DNA of 64,000 nucleotides from Gavia stellata (GCF_030936135.1 NC_082597.1:78846495-78910494); one strand, 5' to 3'. Shown: positions 39,701 through 50,100, counted from the first letter of the stretch. A program made the numbers and translations. The notes: generated by a model from the sequence alone, not told the origin.

Positions 39701-42700
39701 TAAACCTGTTGCAATATGAAAACTGAACTAACACTTGCAATGTATTTCCTTTGCTGAAGATCTGTTTACGTCAAAGCATTTAACACATTTATATAGACAT
39801 TTATACCAGAGGGAGGGTTAGAGAAACATTTTTCTCCTTAAAACATAGTTCTAGCTTGATACAAATACCTCAACTTCTTTCTTCTTCCTCCGATTAAGTT
39901 TCAGCCTTTCTTGATCTGCTTTTTCCTCCCAACGAAGTTTTCCTAGCTGCTGGGTTAGTGTAGCTACTTTCTTTCTTGCTATTTCCTTCAGCTCTTTATA
40001 GCGCTCCAACTGGACAAATAACATGAAAAAACATTCACTCCACTGAAAGTGGGAAGACTCATGTTGCTACAGCCTCAATTAATAATTACCTACTTCATCA
40101 TAATTAAGATTATGAAAACCACCCAATTCTCCAGAAGACCTTTCTGGCTACTAACTGCATTATAAGTTGTTATATTTTATTAGAGAAATATTCAGCCCAA
40201 AGCTTAAACTTAATAGTTCTTGCCTATGGTCTTGTTTTAGATTTCTAATTACTTTTATTTTTCAGGAAAGTTTATAAAGTTTACAGTACTTCATAGTCAA
40301 TCTTAAGGTTAACACTAAGTTTTTGCACAGCCCAAAATCAGTGCAAGTTTTGGTATTTATAATTAAAGCATTCTCATGTTATCACTTTTTTTTTTTTAAG
40401 GTGAACCTATAAAACAACATTTTAAACAATCCTTCAAAGCTATGACGAACTGACCAAATGCCTCTAAAGTGCAGAGTAGGAAGATTCACAAGCTAAAAGA
40501 ACAACCCTGCAGGTTCTCCATTAACTGATCAGAAACTACTTTAAGGAAGAGACAATGGAGAAAAGAAGCTAGCACTTAGTTTTAAAAGTGTTTCTGGCCA
40601 CACGGTTGCAAAGATATCTTCTTCAAATGTGAATTTACTGTAAAGTGATGCAGTCCTTTCATTCTAGAACAACTTAAAACAGCTCACAAGTGAGCTACCT
40701 CAGTTTTACATTCTGACCCACAGTAGATGGCACGTATACTAACAAGTCTTGTTTGCATTTTTGTCGTCGTCTTGTTTTTTCCCCTAATTGAAGATGTATT
40801 TCTGTACCTCAGCTGACAAGCCATTTCTCAAAAATTACCTTCTCTCCCTGATACCCTACTGAATGTTTTCAGTATCCTACTGTCCCACAACGTACCATGT
40901 GGACTTCCCAAGAACAAGCGGGGAAAAAAACCCCACCAAACCAGAGAGAACAACCTAGCCATGGACAATTACATGTCGTTATAATCCTAATCCACAGATG
41001 ACAGTCCCTATATACAACCCTTCTGAAGTTTCCATCAAACTCTTCTCAACTCCTTGTTCACTGAAAATTCACCGCTTCCTCTAATAAGGTATCTTCTCAC
41101 ATTGCTTACAAGATGCATTTCATACCCTAGGAGAGATGCTTACCATTTCCAATCTCACAATGGTAAATTTCTAAGTCTCTACGCAATTTAGGTTTACTTC
41201 CTAGAAGTGTTCCACATTTGGAACTTCTGTGAGATCTGACTTTTCCCCCATCCCAAAAAAGAGACAGCCCACTCCCCCAAAAGGCTGTATCATAATTTCT
41301 CTTCATCTGATGAAACCGTCTCTAAATAAGTCATAATTTTGTTTTTGTTTGAGCTCAACAGCAAAAAGACCATTACAAATTACAGGTTATCGGTGAAACA
41401 ATGGTTTGTTTCTTTGTTATCAGTGGGGATTTTTGGACTTCACTAGTAAACAGTACTTTTTGGCCTCCCGATTCACCTGACTTTCTTCCAGCTCAATCTC
41501 TGCTGCTCTCTGTAGTATCTCCTCTTCAGTTTTCTTTTCAAATGCTCTCCGTGCCTTTTCAATATCATTCAATTCTACCTCTAGTTCTTTTATGTTCTGC
41601 TTTTCCTTATCACAGGATTTCTCCTTGTCCCTTAGAGATTTTTTAGACACTTCTACTTTCTTGATTTGGTAGGAAGTGTTTTCCTTTGCTTTTATGTAGA
41701 GGGATCTCTGCTGAATCAGTGATGCTTCCAAAGTCCTAAAAACAAAACAAAACCAGAACAAACAAACACCCCAACCAACCAATAACCACAAAACCACACA
41801 CACAAAAAAAGAACAACTCCCTCCCAACCACACGTGCAAACAAATAATCAGTTGGCAACTGCAAGGTTACATACCCACAGCTGTTTTTTTTTTTTTTTTT
41901 TTCAATACCCACTGAAAATAGAAATTCAAGGAGTGAAGCATAACCTAAAAAATTTAATAGCAAACAAGTATTTATGTAACGAAATTACTGACAACGTGGG
42001 CATAGTGGTGGAGGTGAAATCAATGTCTAGATACTACTTTAGTAAACTGCTACAAACTGACTTCTATAGTGTTGGGATATCACCCAACTGCTTTAACAGG
42101 AAATGCACGCCTACCAAGCAATTCCCAGTGCAGACTATGCTTTGACTCAACTATCAGACTATCCGATTGGAAAACATACTTAATTTCTCTTTCCGTGTGC
42201 TGTTGGTCTCTGTTTAGTTCACCAAGCACTTTCTTCTTGGCTCTAAATGCATCCTCTGCTGTAGAAAGTGAATCTTTCTTGATACGAGCCTCCATATTCT
42301 TTTCATCCAAACTTTTTTTCACAAAGTCAATGTTTTTTTCGTTGTGATAAAGCCTGAAAAGCTGCAGCTGTATCCTTTCTTCATCTAGTTCCTTGAGAAG
42401 CATCTGATAATGCTCTGCCTACCAACATTAAAATTTTATTTTATTTATAAAAAGCATTTTTTATCACTAGCAGTCTGATTTCAAGTCCAAAGTGATGTAA
42501 AAGATGATGTACCAGTAGCTGTAATTCCAGTAATGTGCACTAATCATAAAACTCAGACATGTAAGTCAACACAAATTAATTATGCTGGCAAATCTACAGT
42601 TTCATTTATTTAGATTTTATTATATGTATTCCTCTATCCTTTTAAATTATACTAAGTTATATATTATACAATACTAAAAAAACACTAGATGAAAAACAAC

Positions 42701-45700
42701 CGAAGTTTGGTTTTTTTTTTTTTTTAAACTGTGTTTAAGTTCATAAAAGATGCAAAATCTGAGATCTTAATATGCAAAAAGGAATAATTTTGAGTTACCT
42801 CCTCTTTTTCTATCTTTGCTTGTTTACGTTCTGCTGCAACACTTTTTTTCTTGTTATAATTAAACTGTGCATCCTCTTCTGCTTGCTGCATTTTTTTCTT
42901 TTTTCGTTCATAGTCTTCAGCATATTCCCATGAATTACTGATTTTTTCAAAAAGTTGCGTTCTCTCCTTCGGCTTCTTCATTGCAATTGATTCTACTGTT
43001 CCCTAAAACAAAATTGCAAAGAAATGCAGCAATGTCAGTCATTATGTTGTCTAATGATGAATTTCTTCTCTAAGATCACATAGTACAGATTTATCTCCTG
43101 ATATATTTATGGTTAACAGAATTGGATGGAAATACTTTTAGATTCAAATCCAATGAAAAGTTTAATAACCAAAGGAATACCACCTAGCCACCTCACCTAA
43201 TTAAACGGCATCACTAAAAATTTTACAGTGTCAGATACTATCTACAAAAAACACCTTTGAACTAAATCTACCTGAAATCAGTAAGCAGAATGACAAAACT
43301 AAACGTTCTTAGCCTCTTTAAAGGAACTGAAACTATTTTCAATGAAAAATAAACTAACACCCCTCCCCAGCCGAAATCAATGCACCAGAAGATTACATAA
43401 CTCCCAAAGGTAATGGGCACACACTTTTTGTCCATGCCTTAGCTGCTCAAATCTTCACTGATCTGAAGGAATTACCATTTTCAGTAAAGTGTAGGAAATA
43501 GGTTTTGTGATTTTGTTCTACCTATAAAGTGGGTAAATGCCCTCATCATAGAAACTATTATCACAATAAGAATCCATATATAGGGTTTCTATAAGAGGGA
43601 AAAATCAGTTCTTCCTTGGGAATTTTCCTCAGCAACTGTAAGGAAGACAATCCTGTGAAATATATTCCTCATAAGTATATGGCATTTCTGACCTATATTG
43701 TTAAATACTTGTGAACTAATAACCCAGTACGATTTTCAGTCTCTCAATCTTAACAAAAAATCCCATACATTTTCATGCATCTTGACTAGTAGGAGTATTT
43801 TAAGACAAAATTATCTTTTCCTATTTAAAACACTCCTAGAATTTAATACACTAAACATTTATAAACAGAGACCTACATTTTCTTATATACTCTGAATAAC
43901 ACAAGTACTCAATTTCTTCCAGGTTAGCTTCTTTCTTACTAGTGCACTCACGTACACACAGAACCCATTATTTCCATTTTGCAGTCGTGTAATTGTTGGC
44001 TGAGGTCAGGAAGAAGTGTATTAGCTTGAAATCACCTAATGGTGCCCTCTTTTCTGTCAAATAGGTAACTGTGTACTCATACGAAATAATCTCAGCAGCT
44101 TTTATTTTCCTTATGAAGAAATAATACCCTAAATGCTCACCTGAAAAATAAAACAATTCCTGGCTTTCACAAGTACGCCTAGTTTTTCAAGTTCAGATAT
44201 GTAGGTAGATCGGCTGACAGATTTATCATTGAAAAGAAATTCAGAACAACTACCTAAAGGAGGAAAGAAAAAAAAAATTACCATAGAATGGCTAAAACAC
44301 AAATTCATAGGAAAAGAACAAAACTAGTGGAACAATTTAACTGAGCAATTTCTTCAAAGAAGAAAATACATTTCAATTATTCCCTTAGTCACTTCAGTAG
44401 TTTCATTTTTCTGTATGAAAATTCTACTTGCATACTTCCAAAAGGTATTGACAGATGCTTAAGTGCTCATGCCTGCAAGGTGTCAGACCCCATTTTCCAG
44501 CGCCTACACCACCTGCATATTCTAAGTGAAAATCTACAGATCAAAGTATGATGCAAAGAACATATATTAATCACTTGTTTAATTTTTAACTTTGTCTCAG
44601 TATGTTTTTCCAGTTATAACACTTGTCTATCAAAATGCTACTGAAGGTCTATAAGAACTATTGTAATACTCATGGGCTTAATCCACCCAAATATGAAAGA
44701 ATATTAGGCACCTGAAATTCAAAGCTGAATATTCCTGATCTCAATTTTTTATACATCAGACAACAGAAAGTACATGCAACAGAATCTACTACCTACCACG
44801 GATAACTCTTGAAAATGTTTTTTCTTCCCCATCTTCTTCGCAATACACTATCTTCACACTAGCTGTAGAAGAAACTGGTTTTCCAACATGTGCTCCATGA
44901 ATAAGTTCTCTAACACTTTTAACTCGCAAATTAGATGTCTTTTCACACATCACAAAACTAACAGCATCCATTATGTTAGATTTTCCTTAAAAAAATAAAA
45001 ATTAAAAAAATTGCTTTGACATGGCAGAAATGAAAGGCATTTGATTAACTAAAAACACATACATAAATGCATGTCTTTATTCTATTTCTAATTCTGTACT
45101 TAATTGAGGAAAAAATATTTTATATAATAAGTAAGTTTCTAAGATGTAATACACTGGCGCAGATAATAAGCCCGTCTGTAGTAAAAATAATCACAAAACT
45201 GATACGTTGTTTTTTCGGCCTTGTTCAACAAATTTTTCTTACACAGGCATCTCTAGAGGTCATTACTTAAACTGAGCAAGCAACATCATAATCCTTACTT
45301 GGTAGTTTACTTTATAGAATGCAGTCAGTGAGGTTTGCTGCATAAGCACGCCAAAACTTTTCCACTAGAACTCCAGTGTTCTAAAGAACACAAATACTTT
45401 CCTAGATCCATTCACCACAGCAATAAAATTCTCTGATCATACTCTTTAGACAAAAATTCTCTTAATTGAATCCTCTTTTTGCTTTTCCCCTTTTGTCTTG
45501 AGCATTTCTGTTGACAGCTTAATTATTTTCTGCCTTCAACCTTGCTAGTTTGGCAATATTTTGACTTATTCTCCAAAATATTAGAAAAGGAGGGCTACTA
45601 GGAAAGATAGATAAATAAAAGAATCAATTCAGAGATTACACAGTATTCACAAATTTTCTCCCTGGATTCATCTATAAAATGTATTCAGATTTAACTGGAA

Positions 45701-46592
45701 GAGTACCTGGAAAAAGTATCCATAATTTTGAGACTTTCCAATACAGAACAGTGGGGATGGAATGATAACGAATATGGTAATAATGCTAAACAATAGTTAT
45801 TTACATTCACAGATCTCACTTCAATTAGATAAGCGAAGGAACAACAGGATCTAAAAATCTAAATCATGAACTAAATCATTAACAGACTGGGGAAACTAAG
45901 ATCAAATGCTAAGTCCAGCCTTGTGGGTCTTTGTTAGGACAGCCCTCACCTCCTATCATATTGTTCTCTGGCAAACAGAAGGCAAAATCCCATTTGTTGA
46001 ATGGAACTTTCAGAAGAAGTCAATCAAATTTTAAGAAGTTACAGCACCCACAGCATAACAATGTGGAGTCACATCTACAAATGAAGGGAAATTCCTTCAA
46101 CCACCCCATCTCTCTCCTGTGCTGGAAAAAATCTATACTTTCAGTTAAAAGAAGAATGGCAGATCAGGAGCCTCCAAAACTTTGCTTGTGCTGCCACCCC
46201 CTCAGGTGCATATGAAGAGACTTTAAGCAGGCTCCTAAGAGTCTTCCCCTCTGCAAAGCCCTGCATCTCTACTCCTCAATCGGCGAACTATCACCACCCT
46301 CGCCCCTCCAGTGCAGCTGCGCTGGCCCTATTCCCGGGCCTGGGCCTGCACCTGCATTGCTGTTTCCTCCCCATCAGGCCTGTGGTGTTCACAGGAAAGA
46401 GCTGGCAAAGACCCCAAAACAAACCTCAATCCTAATAGCTACAGGGGAGAACCAGCCGCCCACCCCGGCCCCCAGCCTGCTACCTGATCCATTGGGCCCG
46501 ATGATGCAGTTGAACTTCATGAAGGGGCCGATAACCTGGTGCCCCCGCCATGACTTGAAGTCCTTCATCACCAGCAGCTTCAGGTAACCCAT
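9681..46592 (-). CDS. SMC1B: SMC1B, meiosis-specific cohesin SMC1 subunit, 25 exons, complete
   Basis: SMC1B pairs with SMC3 and with REC8 or RAD21L plus STAG3 to hold sister chromatids and organise meiotic axes. The 25 coding exons (each listed separately) sum to 3717 nt, a 1238-residue protein; the human protein is about 1235. Layout: N-terminal ATPase head with Walker A GPNGSGKS at 32-39; coiled coil about 170-500; hinge about 510-650; returning coil to about 1060; C-terminal head with LSGGE at 1124-1128 and Walker [13 protein letters not shown] from 1148. It is SMC1B rather than SMC1A because residues specific to SMC1B recur along the protein and the neighbours are RIBC2 and FAM118A. All borders are GT-AG and in phase. 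Normally conserved glycines are replaced by Cys50, Trp162 and Ser539. The start is the ATG at 46592, beside a CpG island shared with RIBC2. Confidence 0.96.
10066..10176 (-). CDS. SMC1B: SMC1B exon 24
   Basis: Codes 37 residues, [20 protein letters not shown] to [10 protein letters not shown], with the H-loop region of the head. Donor GTAACA. Confidence 0.94.
10177..13910 (-). other. SMC1B intron 23
   Basis: Mostly AT-rich without recognised content. About 11320-11560 is locally richer in G+C and CpG, on an unknown sequence. An A-tract lies near 13040. Confidence 0.6.
13911..13980 (-). CDS. SMC1B: SMC1B exon 23 (Walker B)
   Basis: 70 nt coding [20 protein letters not shown]: Walker B, catalytic Glu1153 and the D-loop, all intact. 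Donor GTAAGT. Confidence 0.96.
14225..14376 (-). CDS. SMC1B: SMC1B exon 22 (ABC signature)
   Basis: Codes [31 protein letters not shown] and the ABC signature LSGGE (1124-1128). Ends in a split Ser codon AG|T. Confidence 0.96.
14377..16921 (-). other. SMC1B intron 21
   Basis: AT-rich, including an A/T-only style stretch around 15700-15770. No exon, gene or recognised repeat seen. Confidence 0.6.
16922..17076 (-). CDS. SMC1B: SMC1B exon 21
   Basis: Codes residues 1040-1091, [20 protein letters not shown] to [15 protein letters not shown]. Donor GTGTGT. Confidence 0.95.
17836..17992 (-). CDS. SMC1B: SMC1B exon 20
   Basis: Codes residues 988-1039, including [12 protein letters not shown] and RDKFQESIN, the conserved region before the C-terminal head. 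Ends in a split codon G|CT (Ala). Confidence 0.94.
18897..18995 (-). CDS. SMC1B: SMC1B exon 19
   Basis: Codes 33 residues, [20 protein letters not shown] then [11 protein letters not shown]. Two AG acceptors lie 4 nt apart; only the upstream one keeps the frame. Donor GTAATC. Confidence 0.9.
20413..20566 (-). CDS. SMC1B: SMC1B exon 18 (returning coil)
   Basis: Codes [20 protein letters not shown] and [13 protein letters not shown], strongly family-like. Donor GTACTT. Confidence 0.94.
21810..21955 (-). CDS. SMC1B: SMC1B exon 17 (returning coil)
   Basis: Codes residues 855-902, a variable heptad stretch ([20 protein letters not shown]). Phases fit both neighbours: ends AG|G, Arg. Confidence 0.9.
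23379..23520 (-). CDS. SMC1B: SMC1B exon 16 (returning coil)
   Basis: Completes Arg, then [20 protein letters not shown], near-identical to SMC1 family sequence. Donor GTAAAA. Confidence 0.94.
25194..25300 (-). CDS. SMC1B: SMC1B exon 15 (returning coil)
   Basis: Codes [19 protein letters not shown], the family's conserved break in the coil. Ends in a split Arg codon AG|A. Donor GTGCTA is weak. Confidence 0.92.
25301..28420 (-). other. SMC1B intron 14
   Basis: Holds the A/C-rich tract at 27061-27150; nothing else recognised. Confidence 0.6.
27061..27150. repeat. A/C-rich low-complexity tract with G-quadruplex motif on - strand
   Basis: Cytosine runs separated by A. Positions 27128-27142 read CCC four times with one-base loops, so the - strand (the SMC1B RNA strand, intron 14) carries a perfect G3N1 quadruplex motif. 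More G-runs follow in the same RNA. Confidence 0.8.
28421..28537 (-). CDS. SMC1B: SMC1B exon 14 (returning coil)
   Basis: Codes 39 residues, [15 protein letters not shown] then EEFQKKINE. Donor GTAACG. Confidence 0.92.
29026..29163 (-). CDS. SMC1B: SMC1B exon 13 (returning coil)
   Basis: Codes 46 residues including [19 protein letters not shown]. Donor GTATAG. Confidence 0.93.
29758..29904 (-). CDS. SMC1B: SMC1B exon 12 (end of hinge)
   Basis: Codes 49 residues starting [20 protein letters not shown], the conserved hinge exit. Donor GTAAGT. Confidence 0.95.
30925..31104 (-). CDS. SMC1B: SMC1B exon 11 (hinge)
   Basis: Codes residues 578-637, [15 protein letters not shown] then [14 protein letters not shown], the second half of the hinge dimer surface. 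Donor GTAAGC. Confidence 0.95.
31296..33100 (+). mobile_element. CR1 LINE fragment in SMC1B intron 10
   Basis: Antisense to SMC1B. Starts in the CR1 endonuclease region (CNIxS-like start, [10 protein letters not shown]) and runs through broken RT sequence with many stops. It ends abruptly at ATGAAGTTCA before the usual 3' UTR, so both ends are missing. It fills most of the 2114-bp intron, about 118 bp from exon 10 and 190 bp from exon 11. Confidence 0.88.
33219..33404 (-). CDS. SMC1B: SMC1B exon 10 (hinge)
   Basis: Codes residues 516-577, opening [20 protein letters not shown] and ending FLALDYLD. Ser539 replaces a glycine usual in the SMC1 hinge. Donor GTAAGT. Confidence 0.95.
33405..36260 (-). 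other. SMC1B intron 9
   Basis: No exon, gene or recognised repeat seen; a short A-tract lies near 35540. Confidence 0.55.
36261..36468 (-). CDS. SMC1B: SMC1B exon 9 (coil into hinge)
   Basis: Codes residues 446-515, with [19 protein letters not shown] and the hinge entry LKRLYPDSV. Donor GTAATT. Confidence 0.94.
36988..37080 (-). mobile_element. Old CR1 3'-end fragment
   Basis: Sequence of the type ATCACCTACTCCGACCTCCT followed by GGTTGCTCAATG resembles the reverse complement of a CR1 3' UTR. It lies beside a long A-tract (36965-36987) in SMC1B intron 8. Diverged. Confidence 0.55.
37519..37601 (-). CDS. SMC1B: SMC1B exon 8 (coiled coil)
   Basis: Codes [19 protein letters not shown] and ends in a split codon AC|T (Thr). 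Donor GTATGT. Confidence 0.92.
38165..38590 (-). mobile_element. Old CR1 3' region fragment
   Basis: Reads as the reverse complement of the CR1 ORF2 end and 3' UTR: GAAGAGTCCACAACCTCT, CAGACCCAGCTCTGTC, GGGGAGCCCAGAACTGGACA. Strongly diverged with small deletions. Lies in SMC1B intron 7, in the sense orientation of that gene. Confidence 0.75.
39869..40009 (-). CDS. SMC1B: SMC1B exon 7 (coiled coil)
   Basis: Codes 47 residues beginning [20 protein letters not shown], in phase at both ends. Donor GTATTT. Confidence 0.92.
41477..41735 (-). CDS. SMC1B: SMC1B exon 6 (coiled coil)
   Basis: Completes the split Lys and codes residues 285-371, including [16 protein letters not shown]. Ends CAG|GTGAAT on a codon boundary; the frame reads a few codons into the intron. 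Confidence 0.94.
41739..41900. repeat. A/C-rich low-complexity and T-tract in SMC1B intron 5
   Basis: AACAAAACAAAACC-type and ACACACA sequence, then an uninterrupted T-run of about 20 near 41882. No other content. Confidence 0.7.
42180..42418 (-). CDS. SMC1B: SMC1B exon 5 (coiled coil)
   Basis: Residues 206-284, heptad-rich helix with [15 protein letters not shown]. Ends in a split Lys codon AA|G. Confidence 0.94.
42799..43002 (-). CDS. SMC1B: SMC1B exon 4
   Basis: Encodes residues 138-205: [20 protein letters not shown], then the start of the coiled coil. In the conserved Ser-Gly-Glu spot the codon is TGG (Trp162). Donor GTAACT. Confidence 0.94.
44141..44253 (-). CDS. SMC1B: SMC1B exon 3
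   Basis: Encodes residues 100-137 of the N-terminal head, with [11 protein letters not shown] and NCFIFQ. Ends on a codon boundary with donor GTGAGC. Confidence 0.93.
44797..44985 (-). CDS. SMC1B: SMC1B exon 2 (Walker A lysine)
   Basis: Completes Gly37, then K38 and S39 of Walker A, followed by [13 protein letters not shown] and [11 protein letters not shown]. Cys50 stands where SMC1 proteins normally have Gly. Ends CGT G|GTAGGT. Confidence 0.95.
46484..46592 (-). CDS. SMC1B: SMC1B exon 1 (start, Walker A first half)
   Basis: Starts [17 protein letters not shown], the typical SMC N-terminus with the conserved FKSWRG turn, and ends in GPNGS plus G of a split codon. Donor GTAGCA. Confidence 0.95.
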
Positions 46593-46992
46593 CCCTGCAG
46601 CAGTGGGTAGGAGGAGCTGAGGCCGTTAGCTCGTTAACTTTCCACTCCTCCCGCCCAAGATTTAAATAATCAACGAGTATATTTCACTAGTTTGTCCTCC
46701 GGGGGAGGGAAAACCCCCTCCACCTGCGCTGGGCCCCCTCCCCCGGCCTCTCCCCTCAGCAGGCAGCGCCACCGACAGCGCGCCCTCAACGCCCCCTCAA
46801 CGCCCGCCCGCCTCGTGCTGGCAGCCGCGCGGCCTCGCCACCTTGGGCGGCAATGGCGCACGCGCGCCGAGGGGGCATGGCAAACAGGGAAGGGGCGGGG
46901 CTCCCGTTTCCATCGCGACCCCGTGTGTTGTTCTCTTGGCGGGTAGCTGCTGCGGTCGCGCTTCGCTCCTGACCGTCGCCCCGTTGCGCGCT
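46593..46992. promoter_or_regulatory. Head-to-head SMC1B/RIBC2 promoter
   Basis: The two ATGs are 400 bp apart on opposite strands. Visible motifs: TCCCGCCC at 46649-46656 (E2F-type; the meiotic genes SMC1B and STAG3 are known E2F6 targets in mammals), TTTAAAT near 46661-46667, GC box GGGGCGGGG at 46892-46900, CATGGCAAAC at 46876-46885 and GTTTCCATCGCGACC at 46906-46920 (imperfect X-boxes for RFX factors that drive ciliary genes), TTGGCGGG at 46936-46943. Start sites are not known; factor binding is inference. Confidence 0.8.
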
Positions 46993-47109
46993 ATGAGCAG
47001 GCTGGGGCTGCAGCGAGACCTGCAGGAGGCTGCCTCCCTGGAGCGGCGGCGGCAGCGGGAGCTGCAGCGGCAGAGCCGCATCTTCAACGCGCGAGTCCGG
47101 ACCATAGGG
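46993..47109 (+). CDS. RIBC2: RIBC2 exon 1
   Basis: 39 codons, Arg/Gln-rich helix with [13 protein letters not shown] and [12 protein letters not shown]. Ends on a codon boundary; donor GTGAGG. Inside the CpG island. Confidence 0.93.
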
Positions 47110-50100
47110 GTGAGGGCGCGGCCGAAGCCCCCGCCCGGGCCGCGGCGCAGCGGGGGGGGATGGCGCCGCCCTGCCCTGCCCCGATGTCTCCTGAGGAGAC
47201 CGGTGTAAAGCGGACGCGACCCCTAGGGCAGAGCGGGGGGGGCAGCCTGGGCGGGCGGGGGCGGGGAGGCCGCCCGCGGGGGAGGGCGGGAGGCGGCCGC
47301 CCCAACGGCTGCGGGGGGCGCGCGCCCCCTCAGCGCCGCGTAGGTGTCTGCCAGCGCGCGTGGTTCCAGGTAGGCAGGGGAACGGGGAGAAGGGGCCCTG
47401 TTGCCTCTTTTGGAGGGCTGAGGCTCTTTACAAAAGTTGCTGGTGAAAACGAGTTCGCTAGGTACCGTCCACAGTTATTTTTGGCAGCTGGTGCTGGGGG
47501 TGTGTGTGAGAGAGTGCGAGGGGGCACTTGTGTCTCGCTGCTGTAGGGTTCAAGGGCAAGATTTCTTTTTTCCTTAACAGGAAAGAGAGATCAAGCCCTG
47601 TGTTTTAGTATCTGTGTGGGAGTTAACTTAATGTAGTATGTTTGGCTTCGGGGTAAGCCAGGAGCCTGCAGAGTCAGCTCACGCAATGTGGTGTAAGCAA
47701 GTAAGTGTTTTTTACCTTTCTGCTGCACTGATACTTCCTTCATCTGATTCTCACTAGAAGCTAGAATCGGTGCTGTGAGAGATTTATTGCTGAAAGGGAT
47801 CCTGCAGTCGGTTCCTATTTTATATCAGGCAAAATATGACAGATCCATCAGGCCATGTTTATGTACGTGGAATTAATTGTTTTTCCTGGAGTGGATGTCA
47901 GAATGTGAACACCCTTCAGTCTGTGAAGATCTGTGGGGATGATAGCTTCAGTCTGGTGCATTTTGTCTATAGTCATCTATGCAGTTTGCACCCTGAATGT
48001 CAGGAAATGATGTTGTATTTTATACCTATTCAACTTTTGGATACAGTAGTTCATTTGATCTTCCTGTAATGTGTCCAAAGGCCTGTGTTAAGACTCCATG
48101 TGTGTGCATGGAGGGAGAGTGCTGTGAGGTGAAGCAAGTTTAAATTTTGCTTGCAAAGTATTTTGAGTACTTGATGCTGAGGCATATATTGTCTAAGTGC
48201 TGTAGCATTAACTAGCATAGAACCAAATTTAGAATTAGTGAAAATAAGTCCAGTCTGTTGACTTCATTGGACTGGTAGAATTGCAACAGATGTCAGTTTG
48301 ATCCGTTTTGTCTCAGGTACTGAAACACGTCTCATATGTCAGTGTATGGATATCTTCACCTTATCTCTGACAGTGCCTTGGATTTATTCTTGTGGCTCTT
48401 ATGGAAGAGTCATTTCAGTTGCACTGCAAAGTAGCAGTTCCCACTTAACAAACAGGATGGGTTGCCTACCTGATACAGCAAGATACAGCAACCTGACGCA
48501 TGTGGTAGCCAGCAATATAACCTTTTTTAACAGATGCAGGATGGGTATAGTAAGAGAGTTCAACTTTCTTCATCAGGAAACACTTAATTTCTCTTCAAAT
48601 TGGCTTTTCTTAAAAATTAAATGTAAAATACAAATTCTCAGCAAATGAAAATCAGCGTATCTCTCTGTACTTTATTGAGCAATCCTGAAGTACACCATCT
48701 GAAGGTCTTTCTCAAATACTTTTGCGGAACTGACTATCAGACAGGTTTTGATAGATCTGTTTCCATGAGCCAAACACCTAAAATGAAGGAGAGCCCATTG
48801 GAGGAATTTTGTAAATATTTGGATTAACATCATTCAATGTACCTTATTCACTGGCTGAACAATGACTGCTGACAGCAGGAGCTATTCTTATGCTTTGAAG
48901 TTAGGCAAAGTCCAGAGCATGAAGAGTCAACCTATCTACACAGAGGTATACTATATCAGTATTTCTGATGTGGTTTTAGAGTCTTTGCTTTCTCTCTCTC
49001 ACCAGTTTAGCTGAGCAGGTGTCTCTGACAAAATTAAAAAATCGAGGTGATATTTGACACCACAAATCCTTAAGCAGGGACTGAGTAGTTTAAAAATATG
49101 GAGATAATATACTGACTGGAAAGCAGATGGGAACCCAGATGTAAATTTTTTTTCTTGATTATTACTAGTTTTATTATTACTTTGACTTCTGTATCTGTTT
49201 CCTCATCTGAGTAATGGACAAGTAAGATACTGCTCTCTTCACTTACAGATTTAAGAATTTTTCCTCAGTAAACAGTAATTTCCCAAAAGAGTTTAGATAA
49301 GTAGTCCAAATGAAAAATTACTTACCATTTATATATGAACTATTTTACATAAATACAAGGAGATTAGAAATTAGCTGCTTCAAACGGTTTGTATAAGGGA
49401 TTTGTTGTTTTAATGCTTAAAAGTTACACCTGCAGCTTTACGTGACTAGGAATGGTTGTTTTAGGGATGTATTCTTGTTAAGTGAAAGCTGTTCAAATGG
49501 GAGAGAACTGATGGCGTAACTGAATTTGCACAAACAAGTCAATACATTGATTTACCTGTATTATTGCCAGAAACTACTAATGAAGTTGTATTGACTTTCC
49601 TTTAACAGTGTTTCCTCCAGTTACACTGAAAGCTTGGTTTCCCAAATGAGACCTCTAAATGAGTTGATATTTAATGCCCATGACACAATTGTTTTTGGAC
49701 AATGATACCCTGTAGAATTCTTTATGGTTTCACCCTTGCTTACAGATTTACCTCTTTGCCTGATTGGTATAGTCAGTAGTCCTTTACAGCATTAACAATG
49801 TGTATTTTCAGCCGTGATCTGTTTAGGTCTTTCTGTCTTGATCTGAATAGTTTTTAGGCAAGACTATCAAAATTGTTTACCAGATTCTTGAAGAATTGTG
49901 ATTGAGGTGCTGGAGCGTGTCCAGAGAAGGGTGATGAAGCTGGTGAGGGGTCTGGAACACAAGTCTTATGAGGAGCGGCTGAGGGAGCTGGGGTTGTTTA
50001 GCCTGGAGAAGAGGAGGCTGAGGGGAGACCTCATCGCTCTCTACAACTACCTGAAAGGGGGTTGCAGAGAGGTGGGTGTTGGTCTCTTCTCCCAAGTGAC

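Larger units (their letters stand above)
46230..47560. promoter_or_regulatory. CpG island over the SMC1B/RIBC2 start region
   Basis: Abrupt rise in G+C and CpG compared with the AT-rich flanks, covering both first exons and the interval between them. Typical of a promoter active in the germline. Confidence 0.9.

Noticed and set aside
46670-47546. Several Arg/Pro/Gly-rich open frames on both strands
   Set aside because: Long frames are expected by chance in a CpG island with few stop codons; only the RIBC2 exon 1 frame has family support and splice signals.
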